DNA from: Roseimaritima sp.
GTDB lineage: Bacteria > Planctomycetota > Planctomycetia > Pirellulales > Pirellulaceae
Assembly: GCA_007124075.1 (NCBI GenBank)
Contig: SLFV01000583.1
Coordinates: 1 to 7,126, forward strand
Direction: 5' to 3'
Length of the DNA stretch: 7,126 nucleotides
Shown here piece by piece: positions 1-6,300 of the stretch (position 1 is the first letter of the stretch; each line of letters starts with the position of its first letter). The notes beneath the pieces were generated by a model that saw only the letters and a program-made list of their open reading frames with translations, searched no databases and had not been told where the DNA came from. The translations under genes were made by a program, and so were the position numbers.

Positions 1-77
1 CAGATGATTTCTCCGCGGAGCGGCATCGCTGTTGCCTCACCAATCAAATCTTCGCGACGCTGGGGAGATCGAGCCAT
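1..77 (-). CDS. Possible N-terminus of a divergent hypothetical protein (partial)
   Basis: An ATG at 77-75 on the minus strand opens a frame with no stop up to the window edge, giving 25 codons. The peptide starts MARSPQRREDLIGEATAMPL and goes on to an RGEII-like end. It would be transcribed divergently from the Cys-rich gene at 263. From memory only, the core 'DLI.EATA..' followed by a short polar stretch resembles N-termini of short planctomycete hypothetical proteins; this was not checked. No convincing Shine-Dalgarno sequence precedes the ATG, and a second in-frame ATG lies at 26-24. With so few codons, chance openness cannot be excluded: two plus-strand frames are also open here for 33 and 52 codons. 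No function is proposed. Confidence 0.35.
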   Translation of the reverse strand, partial: MARSPQRREDLIGEATAMPLRGEII

Positions 78-262
78 GCGAACAGACCAACGATTTGTAT
101 GAAGAATTGCGATATCACCGCCCTGGGGGTCTTGGCAGTTTGTGTCGATTTTTCGGAATAACTCAAGTTTAGCGATTGAGGTACCGATCCTCCAAGACAG
201 TTGTGCGTTTTTTCGCCGACGAACCTCCCCGATGGTAGCCTTGCAAGACAGGAAGTCGTTCC
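78..262. promoter_or_regulatory. Divergent intergenic region with weak promoter-like elements
   Basis: These 185 nt separate the putative leftward gene from the rightward Cys-rich gene and carry no credible coding frame. A TTGGCA hexamer at 132-137 is close to a sigma-70 -35 box. The bases 17-18 nt downstream (around GGAATA, 155-160) are a poor -10, so the promoter call is weak. There is no clear operator palindrome or riboswitch-like structure. The assignment as promoter region is inferred mainly from gene orientation. Confidence 0.25.
250..255 (+). promoter_or_regulatory. Ribosome binding site of the Cys-rich protein gene
   Basis: AGGAAG lies 7 nt before the ATG at 263, a normal Shine-Dalgarno position. 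It supports this start and this frame over the overlapping frames starting at 142 and 354, which lack such a site. Confidence 0.55.
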
Positions 263-793
263 ATGAAGCCTTCTCGATTAGCGGTTATTTTTTCCTTTTT
301 ATCGCTCGCCGCAGCCTCCCTGGGTTGCTGCGGTCCGTTGGCTTGCGGGCCTGTTGGATGCCGTAGTGGTTGCGGGGAATGCTACATTGACCCTTGGATC
401 AACGATCCTGCCCCTTGTTGCGACCCGTGCAACCATTGTGGCGAGTTCACGGGTCAGCGATGCACGACATGCCGCCCATTTTTCAGCGGCGTCCCCAGTT
501 TATGGGGCTATCGGTATGATGCTGGTTGCTGCGATAGTTGCGGGCATGGCGGGGCGGTTGGAGTAGGCGTCGGGCACGGTGGATGTGCCGACGGATGTTG
601 CGATGGTGCAGGCGGACCAATCAGCGTACCGCCGCACGGGGCGCGGCGCATCGGTCCGGAAGAAATCCCGCCGGGAGAGACCATCCTGGAGGATGCCGAC
701 GCCGAATCGCAAAGCTACATACCGTCCAGAAATCGCCAAATCTTCCGTCCTCGCGGCCCTGTTGTTTCGCGACCGACCAATCAGCGGTTCTAG
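263..793 (+). CDS. Small secreted Cys/Gly-rich protein of unknown function
   Basis: Not a family I can name. The 176-residue product has a basic N-terminus (K2, R5) and a hydrophobic core (residues 6-20), then SLGC with C22. That site fits the permissive bacterial lipoprotein pattern but has Ser, not Leu, at -3, so it may be a lipoprotein or an ordinary exported protein. Residues 22-113 hold 18 cysteines, including five CxxC units (C37/C40, C53/C56, C56/C59, C67/C70, C90/C93) and four CC pairs. A Gly/His/Val-rich stretch (about 94-107) lies among them. Residues 114-176 have no cysteine and are rich in Pro and Arg, with a short acidic patch (142-148). Such Cys spacing suggests dense disulfides in the periplasm or at the surface, or metal binding; both are inferences. 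The gene seems monocistronic: a divergent start precedes it and a hairpin follows it. Confidence 0.75.
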   Translation: MKPSRLAVIFSFLSLAAASLGCCGPLACGPVGCRSGCGECYIDPWINDPAPCCDPCNHCGEFTGQRCTTCRPFFSGVPSLWGYRYDAGCCDSCGHGGAVGVGVGHGGCADGCCDGAGGPISVPPHGARRIGPEEIPPGETILEDADAESQSYIPSRNRQIFRPRGPVVSRPTNQRF

Positions 794-843
794 CAGGCAA
801 ACCCCAGTGGCAGCGTTGGCAGTGACACGACGATTAACCGCCC

Positions 844-862
844 CGTCGCCAAGAAAGCGACG
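844..862 (+). terminator. Hairpin downstream of the Cys-rich gene, possible terminator
   Basis: CGTCGC (844-849) and GCGACG (857-862) form a perfect 6-bp stem with a 7-nt loop, 50 nt after the stop of the Cys-rich gene. No T-run follows, so an intrinsic terminator is uncertain. It could equally be a leader structure ahead of proA or chance in GC-rich spacer DNA. Confidence 0.3.
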
Positions 863-891
863 TTGACCTCAAGCTGTGCATTATCGACAAT
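863..891 (+). promoter_or_regulatory. Candidate sigma-70-type promoter for proA-fliM
   Basis: TTGACC (863-868, 5 of 6 to the -35 consensus) lies 17 nt before GACAAT (886-891, 4 of 6 to the -10 consensus). Transcription would begin near 898, giving a leader of about 50 nt before the proA ATG. The spacing is ideal, but the -10 lacks the key first T and planctomycete promoters are poorly characterised. This is a guess from consensus only. Confidence 0.28.
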
Positions 892-948
892 GTTGGACGG
901 ACCTTTTGTCTAGCGTAAACACCCGTCGATCCACCAAAGCACCGCCGT

Positions 949-2217
949 ATGTCCGCCTCCGAAACCTTGACCCTGGCCCAGCACTGCCGCGAATTGTCGG
1001 AAGCGGCCAAGCGAGCATCATCTCAGATGGCTGGTTTGGATTCCGCAACAAAGAACCGTTGGTTGGAAGCTTCAGCAAAATCCTTAGTTCGATCAGAAGC
1101 AGCGATTCTGCAGGCCAACGCGCGGGACCTATCGGCAGCGGCGGAAAATGGTCTGACGCAAGCACAGATGGATCGGCTACGTTTGGATCCCGATCGGCTG
1201 CAGGTGATCGCTGAGGGCATGCGACAGGTGGCGTCGTTACCTGATCCTTGTGGCGAAATCATTGAAGGGCATGTTCGGCCCAATGGCTTGCGAATCGAGA
1301 AAGTTCGGGTCCCGCTGGGAGTGGTTTTCTTCATATATGAAAGCCGGCCTAACGTTACTGCTGATGCGGCCGCGATCTGTGTCAAAAGCGGCAATGCGGT
1401 CATCTTGCGCGGTGGAAAAGAGGCGGCTCACTCCAGCAGGGCGATCGTGCAAGTCCTACAGGAGGAATCGCACGGCGTAGGGCTGCCCCCTGCCGCAGTG
1501 CAATTGGTGGACGTCGCCGACCGAGAAGCGGTTGGCCATTTTTTGCAGCTCAATGAATTCATTGACGTTGCGATCCCGCGCGGTGGTGAGGGCTTGATTC
1601 GGCGCGTGGTCGCAGAAGCGACGATGCCGGTCATCAAACATTTCGATGGCAACTGTCACGTCTACATCGACGCTGCAGCCGATCTGGAAATGGCGGTTAC
1701 GATCACTGAAAATGCCAAATGCCAGCGAATGGGGGTGTGTAATGCTTGCGAATCGCTATTAATTCATGAAACCATCGCCGAGGTATGTCTGCCGGTCCTG
1801 GCCGACAGGCTTCGGTTGCGGGGCGTGGAATTGCGGGGTGACTCTCGAGCCTCGCAGATAGTGTCGATGACGACGGCCACAGAAGAAGATTTTGGGACCG
1901 AATACCTGGCGCCGATCATTAGCGTAGCGGTTGTCAGAAATATTGACGAAGCGATAGCACACATCAATCGCTATGGCTCCCATCACACCGATGCGATTGT
2001 TACGAATGACATCAACGCCGCCGATCAATTTACGCAGTTGGTCGACAGTTCTGCGGTAATGGTCAACGCGAGCACGCGGTTTAACGATGGTGGCGAATTC
2101 GGCTTGGGAGCGGAAATTGGGATTTCGACAGATAAATTCCATGCTCGCGGACCGTGTGGGCTACGGGAACTGACCAGCTACAAATACATCGTTCGTGGTG
2201 CGGGTCATATTCGTTGA
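949..2217 (+). CDS. proA: Gamma-glutamyl phosphate reductase (ProA)
   Basis: A cytoplasmic enzyme that reduces L-glutamyl 5-phosphate with NADPH to glutamate 5-semialdehyde, the second step of proline synthesis from glutamate. The 422 residues match the family length (about 417). Visible motifs in order: [12 protein letters not shown] (130-141) and [13 protein letters not shown] (147-159) of the nucleotide-binding region; IPRGGEGLI (209-217); the catalytic segment [12 protein letters not shown], with C264 as the expected nucleophile; the family signature [16 protein letters not shown] (335-350); and the C-terminal [19 protein letters not shown] (373-391). C258 and C267 beside the catalytic cysteine, and Met in place of the usual Pro after Arg, are less typical. 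The ATG at 949 gives a normal N-terminus, but no Shine-Dalgarno sequence is evident. The partner kinase gene proB is not in the window. fliM follows 28 nt downstream. Confidence 0.96.
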   Translation: MSASETLTLAQHCRELSEAAKRASSQMAGLDSATKNRWLEASAKSLVRSEAAILQANARDLSAAAENGLTQAQMDRLRLDPDRLQVIAEGMRQVASLPDPCGEIIEGHVRPNGLRIEKVRVPLGVVFFIYESRPNVTADAAAICVKSGNAVILRGGKEAAHSSRAIVQVLQEESHGVGLPPAAVQLVDVADREAVGHFLQLNEFIDVAIPRGGEGLIRRVVAEATMPVIKHFDGNCHVYIDAAADLEMAVTITENAKCQRMGVCNACESLLIHETIAEVCLPVLADRLRLRGVELRGDSRASQIVSMTTATEEDFGTEYLAPIISVAVVRNIDEAIAHINRYGSHHTDAIVTNDINAADQFTQLVDSSAVMVNASTRFNDGGEFGLGAEIGISTDKFHARGPCGLRELTSYKYIVRGAGHIR

Positions 2218-2234
2218 TGTTTGTCATTTTGCAG

Positions 2235-2239
2235 GGAGG
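2235..2239 (+). promoter_or_regulatory. Ribosome binding site deciding the fliM start
   Basis: GGAGG lies 6 nt before the ATG at 2246. It selects this start over the in-frame upstream ATG at 2195, which overlaps the end of proA and has no comparable site. Confidence 0.75.
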
Positions 2240-2245
2240 CACGGC

Positions 2246-3331
2246 ATGTCGGAAGAAGAACCGCTGAGTCAAAGTCAGGTTGAAAGTTTGCTACGGCAAA
2301 TGGAGCAAGAATCAGGTGACCCACCCTCACCAGAGGACGGTGAAGACGCTGCCGAGCAGCAAACGCAGGCATCCGCCAGGGAAGCGTCTGTCGCCGCCGG
2401 ACGGAAAGACCAGACGCTCCGCGATCGGAGGCAGCGTGCGTTCGATCTGGAGGCCATTCATTACGACTTCAAACGCCCTGAGCGAGTTGGCAAAGACCAA
2501 ATGCGGGCCATGCAATCCCTGCACGAAGGTTTGGCACGCAGCTTTAGCGCATCGGCATCGGGGATCTTACGATCGATGGTAGATGTCAAAATGATCAGTG
2601 CGGATCAGCTTGCGTACAGTGAGTTCGTATTCAGCCTGGATAACCCAAGTTGTTTCAACATTCTTCGGCCGGAACCGCTGGAGGGCCATTGGATCTTGGA
2701 CATTTCGCCCAGCTTGTGCTGCGCTGTCATTGACCGGATGTTGGGAGGCGACCCGCAGCCGACCGAAAGCATCCGTCGTCCGTTAACGGAAATCGAAAAT
2801 CGTTTGATGTCACGATTGGTCACCGCTTTGACCGCGGAGCTGGAGCGGATCTGGAAAAACATTGTGGAATTAAAGATTACGGTCGAGCGTGTTGAAAGTA
2901 ACCCGCAGTTGGTCCAGGTCATTCCGCCCAATGAGGTCGTTGTCTTGATTGGTTTGGAGGTAGCGCTGGGTCGGAATCGTGGGATGGTCAGTTTGTGTAT
3001 GCCATTTAACTCGATCGAAACCTTCAACAGCCAGCTCTCCAGCAGTGGCGGGGGAGGTTATGGAAAGAGTTCAGCCACCGATGAAACACGCCAACAGGTC
3101 GCCCATTTCGTCGATGATGCAATGGTTGAACTGGTGGTGACCTTGGCAGAATCAAAGATTCGAACTGGTGACCTTTTGGGGTTGGCGGTGGGGGATGTGA
3201 TCACGACGGAGAAGGCTCGGGATCAACCCTTGGAACTTGCGGTGCAGTCGATCCCTAAATTTCACGTTTTTCCGGGAGCCCACCGCGGCAAGAAAGCGGT
3301 CAGGATCGGAGACACCGTCAAGACCAGTTGA
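2246..3331 (+). CDS. fliM: Flagellar motor switch protein FliM
   Basis: FliM is the middle layer of the flagellar C-ring. It binds phospho-CheY through its N-terminus and passes the switch signal to FliG. With the ATG at 2246 the product has 361 residues, slightly longer than usual (about 320-350). It begins with a CheY-binding-type peptide (LSQSQVESLL, 7-16; compare LSQ.EIDALL). A polar, acidic linker of about 50 residues follows. The middle domain runs from about 72 (YDFKRPERVGKDQM, 73-86; EPLEGHWILDISPSL, 143-157; IDRMLGGDP, 162-170) to about 262. A Gly/Ser stretch (264-276) leads to a C-terminal SpoA/FliN-like domain (about 285-358: LLGLAVGDVI, PKFHVFPG, GKKAVRIGD). Extending to the upstream ATG at 2195 would add 17 residues ahead of the CheY peptide, which argues against it. 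The gene stands 28 nt after proA, and no other flagellar gene is in the window. Confidence 0.95.
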   Translation: MSEEEPLSQSQVESLLRQMEQESGDPPSPEDGEDAAEQQTQASAREASVAAGRKDQTLRDRRQRAFDLEAIHYDFKRPERVGKDQMRAMQSLHEGLARSFSASASGILRSMVDVKMISADQLAYSEFVFSLDNPSCFNILRPEPLEGHWILDISPSLCCAVIDRMLGGDPQPTESIRRPLTEIENRLMSRLVTALTAELERIWKNIVELKITVERVESNPQLVQVIPPNEVVVLIGLEVALGRNRGMVSLCMPFNSIETFNSQLSSSGGGGYGKSSATDETRQQVAHFVDDAMVELVVTLAESKIRTGDLLGLAVGDVITTEKARDQPLELAVQSIPKFHVFPGAHRGKKAVRIGDTVKTS

Positions 3332-3340
3332 ACACCAGCA

Positions 3341-3357
3341 CGGGATTCAGCATCCCG
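3341..3357. terminator. Symmetric hairpin in the convergent gap, possible bidirectional terminator
   Basis: CGGGAT and ATCCCG form a perfect 6-bp stem around the loop TCAGC, starting 9 nt after the fliM stop. It lies between two convergent genes, so it could act on both strands. No real T-run follows on either side, which weakens the intrinsic terminator call. Further right the gap (3358-3460) holds C-rich and G-rich tracts and a short CCGC/GCGG inverted repeat (3391-3401), but no coding frame that I support. Confidence 0.4.
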
Positions 3358-3460
3358 CCTCACCTCGTTTCTGCCTCCCTTCCCCCGGCCCCGCGCAGCG
3401 GTCACAGTCAGGCGAAGGGTGGGGGACCAATCAATCGGGGACTTATCTGCAAATCAGTCC

Positions 3461-6277
3461 TCAGTGCAGTGCTTTCCCGTCGGCTACCTGCCAAACCCAT
3501 TGTTCGCCCGATTGGCCGCCGGCAAACAGCAAATTTCCGTCGGGACTAACTGCAACACTGGTAACCGCCCCGGTAGCACCACTGAACGCACGGACCTGTT
3601 TACCATCTTGGGCATTAAATAATTTCAGTTCGCCCCCGGCACTTGCCGCGACGACCTGCTGGCTTTGGCCAACAAATACGACAACCGTCGCCTCCTTGTT
3701 GAATGCATTTATCGTTCGGCTCTGAGTACCCGATTCGGTGTCCCAGACCTTCATGACATTGTCGGCACCTCCCGTGACCAATGTGTGACCGTCATTCTGC
3801 CATGCCAACGTCAACACGTGATGCGTGTGTCCCTCCAATGAACGCAGTGGTTTGCCCGTCTGTACATCAATAATCCGGCACAGTTTATCGGCCGCACTAC
3901 TGGCCAGGTATCTACCGTCGGGCGAAAAACGTAACGCCAAGACACTGTCACTATGAAGCTGCCCCAAATCCAGCCTGATTTCACCCGAACGTGTGTCGAA
4001 AAGCTGGATTTCACCAAAGCGGCTGGGGGGGCCGCTGCCAACCGCCAAGGTCGTGCCATCGGGATGATAATCCAAAGCGGTAACCCGATCGCTGAAGGGG
4101 CTTTCCTGATAGTCACCAATAGTGCGTTCCCAAACCCATGGTGATTTCTCGGGCCACCGCAGAATCACCCCACCGCTGGTAACAACCACCAGTTCAGCTT
4201 GATTTGACGATCGCACCGCCAGTGTCGTTGCCGCAGCCTCCAGTGGAACGTCAGCCATCGCGTCGGCCGCCCAATAACGATGTAACTTACCATCGCTATC
4301 AGCGACCAGCACCTGATCACCGGAAGACGAAAAGGTCACTGCCTGTGATTCCCCGCGTTGCTGCGCCGCCTGCTGCAGTTCGCCGGCCTTCGTTTCCAAC
4401 GCGACCAGTCGTTCCTTTTCCCCGGAAATGGTTTGTTCAAGTTCAGGGATCTTTCCCGCCGCCAACTTGGCTGCTTCGGTCGCCGTGGCCAGGGCCTGTT
4501 CGCGTTTTGCCAAATCGTCCGCAGCGGTTTTAGCCCTAGCACTCGCCTCCTCCTCCTGCTTTTTCTTCGCTTCCAGTTCTTCTTTCCGTTGTTCAATCAT
4601 TTTCATCGCATCCGCAACCGCCTGTTCCGCATCCTGGACAGCCCGTTCCGCTTGTTTTACCGCCTCACCGGCTTGCTCGTTTTCCTCCCGCTTGGCAGCC
4701 AAGGTTTTCGCAGCCTGTTCGCGAAGTTCGGCAACTTTGTCGCGGGCAGCTTCCTCCTGTTCGGCGGCCTTGGTCAACTGAGGCAGCCTATTTTCCAATC
4801 GCTGCACCAGTGATTTTTGTCGGGCCGCGTCACGATCGGCTGTGGTTAACTGCAACATGCGTTGGTAATCCTGTTGCAGGTCGCCGACCTTCGTGCCATC
4901 GCTGCTGCGATACAGACGCGCAACAGATTCTGGGCCGCAGATGACCGCTACATGTTCGGCTTGATCATCCAAGGCAATACGGCGGACAGCCCCATCGGTC
5001 TGAATCGACTTTTGTTCAGATAGCGATTCCGCGTCAACCAGTTGAATTTTTCCGTCTTCGTAACCGATCGCCAGCCAACCTCCATTGCCTGACGAAAAAC
5101 CGATCGCCGATGCTCGCGGTTCGGACCGTTCAAATACTTTCCAGGACGGACTGGGGTGCTCGTCAAGTTCTTCGGGTAGATGCAAGATTCCCACCTCGCC
5201 TTGCCGAGTCAACGCCAACACCTGGCGATCGTCCAAGAAAACAATCGATTCGCAATCGAGGACTGGTTCCAGGCCCAGCGGAACGATCGTCCGCGTCTGA
5301 ATCTCCGTCAATACCCAGCGTCCCGATTCATCGTTGCTCAGTAAAGCTGCCGAGTCGGTTGTCCAAGCAAACGACGATATTTTTGCCTGATGCGTATTGA
5401 GAAACGTATTGGTTTGTCCGGCTGCAAGATCCACCAACTTCAGTCCGTGGTCGCCGACCGCCAATGCGATCTTCTGGCCATCGGGAGAGATTGCGGCCAG
5501 TCGCGGCATGGGTGACAAGCTATCAAGTTTGGCGGTGGGTGCTAAATCTCGTCGCCACAATTTGACCGTACGATAGCCACCGGTGGCCACTTGCAACCCA
5601 TCGGGGCGCCAGGCAATCGACTGCACAATATCAAGGTGTGCGGCACCCAGCGGCATGTCGCCCGAGCTGGATGATGCAGCGTCCGAGCGATCCGTCTGTA
5701 ATGTCTGCCGCACCGCCGGATCAATCAGCGCAAAGGATTGATCCGTATCGACAGTAGGCCGCTGCAGAATGAAGGCTTGATTGCCACGTCCAATCGCCAA
5801 ATGGTGTCCATCGCTGGAAATATCCATAGCGTAAATCGGCGCAACACTTTCCGGCAGCGTCTGCCACTGAATCTGGCGCTGGACCGACTCCCCGGGCGGA
5901 CCTGCCCCATCATTGATCCATTGCCTGACCAATGCAATCTGATCCGCAGTCAGCCGTTCGGCGCCAACACTGTTTCCTTCTGGCGGCATCGGGTCGTCGT
6001 CATCCAGCATTCGAATCAACAAATTGCTGCCATCGGCATCCCCCGCGATCACCGCATCGCCGCCATCCCCACCGGCCATCAACGCCGCATGGCTTTCCAG
6101 GTCCAAGCCCCCTTCCGACTTTTTTGCGTTGTGACAGGCGACACAGTTTTTGGCAAACAGTGGGGCAATCTGCGAACCGTAAGCAACCGCGGACGCAGTC
6201 TCGGCTGCCGCACTTCCGGCCAGCAGCAAACCCAACTGTGAGAAAAGAACCGCCAACGATAAACGATGATAGGGCAT
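3461..6277 (-). CDS. Secreted PSCyt1-type cytochrome c / double WD40 propeller protein with central coiled coil
   Basis: The 938 residues start with a signal peptide (likely cleavage after A25, SAAA|E). A Planctomycete-type cytochrome c domain (about 31-125) follows, with one haem site CVACH (C45, C48, H49) and the family's D-P-M-P-P segment, M97 being a possible axial ligand. I count seven WD40-like blades at about 145-456 (such as IAWRPDGLQVATGG and AISPDGQKIALAVG). An Ala/Glu/Lys/Gln-rich coiled coil (about 468-642) comes next, then seven more blades at about 646-932, the best being FSPDGRYLASSAADKLCRII and HTLVTGGADNVMKVWD. Blade counts are by eye. The protein should be exported, with haem attached outside the cytoplasm. 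Redox or binding partners are unknown. Planctomycetes encode many proteins of this kind beside DUF1501 genes. The start is supported by GGGAG 8 nt upstream, and the DUF1501 stop lies 23 nt before the ATG, which implies one operon. Confidence 0.93.
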   Translation of the reverse strand: MPYHRLSLAVLFSQLGLLLAGSAAAETASAVAYGSQIAPLFAKNCVACHNAKKSEGGLDLESHAALMAGGDGGDAVIAGDADGSNLLIRMLDDDDPMPPEGNSVGAERLTADQIALVRQWINDGAGPPGESVQRQIQWQTLPESVAPIYAMDISSDGHHLAIGRGNQAFILQRPTVDTDQSFALIDPAVRQTLQTDRSDAASSSSGDMPLGAAHLDIVQSIAWRPDGLQVATGGYRTVKLWRRDLAPTAKLDSLSPMPRLAAISPDGQKIALAVGDHGLKLVDLAAGQTNTFLNTHQAKISSFAWTTDSAALLSNDESGRWVLTEIQTRTIVPLGLEPVLDCESIVFLDDRQVLALTRQGEVGILHLPEELDEHPSPSWKVFERSEPRASAIGFSSGNGGWLAIGYEDGKIQLVDAESLSEQKSIQTDGAVRRIALDDQAEHVAVICGPESVARLYRSSDGTKVGDLQQDYQRMLQLTTADRDAARQKSLVQRLENRLPQLTKAAEQEEAARDKVAELREQAAKTLAAKREENEQAGEAVKQAERAVQDAEQAVADAMKMIEQRKEELEAKKKQEEEASARAKTAADDLAKREQALATATEAAKLAAGKIPELEQTISGEKERLVALETKAGELQQAAQQRGESQAVTFSSSGDQVLVADSDGKLHRYWAADAMADVPLEAAATTLAVRSSNQAELVVVTSGGVILRWPEKSPWVWERTIGDYQESPFSDRVTALDYHPDGTTLAVGSGPPSRFGEIQLFDTRSGEIRLDLGQLHSDSVLALRFSPDGRYLASSAADKLCRIIDVQTGKPLRSLEGHTHHVLTLAWQNDGHTLVTGGADNVMKVWDTESGTQSRTINAFNKEATVVVFVGQSQQVVAASAGGELKLFNAQDGKQVRAFSGATGAVTSVAVSPDGNLLFAGGQSGEQWVWQVADGKALH

Positions 6278-6285
6278 CGAGGAAG

Positions 6286-6290
6286 CTCCC
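6286..6290 (-). promoter_or_regulatory. Ribosome binding site of the cytochrome/WD40 gene
   Basis: On the minus strand GGGAG, within a run of six G, lies 8 nt before the ATG at 6277. It sits in the 23-nt gap after the DUF1501 stop, which leaves no room for a separate promoter and supports co-transcription with DUF1501. Confidence 0.6.
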
Positions 6291-6300
6291 CCCTAAGGAA

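Noticed and set aside
3..158. Plus-strand frame open for 52 codons from the left edge
   Set aside because: Its translation has no family resemblance I can see and includes a Cys/Arg/His-rich start typical of a non-coding frame. It could be the tail of an upstream gene, but nothing supports this.
615..786. The 12-mer GACCAATCAGCG occurs twice (615-626 and 775-786)
   Set aside because: The copies are in different reading frames within one gene, are not palindromic and have no third exact copy. Chance is the simplest explanation.
538..866. Two overlapping plus-strand frames (from 538 and 579) crossing the end of the Cys-rich gene
   Set aside because: Both are Arg/Trp-rich, lack ribosome binding sites and conflict with the frame that has a signal peptide and ordered CxxC units.
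2195..2245. Longer fliM start at 2195, overlapping the proA end
   Set aside because: It would add 17 hydrophobic/basic residues ahead of the CheY-binding peptide and lacks a ribosome binding site, while the ATG at 2246 has GGAGG at ideal spacing.
4358..4813. 151-codon plus-strand open frame opposite the coiled-coil segment
   Set aside because: The Ala/Glu/Lys/Gln-rich coil yields few stops on the opposite strand. The Phe/Leu/Arg-rich product is the predicted mirror of that codon bias.
4352..4876. Coiled-coil DNA considered as an inserted element or tandem repeat
   Set aside because: The frame runs through without disruption, there are no flanking direct or inverted repeats, and the heptad-like peptide is not a clean DNA-level repeat.
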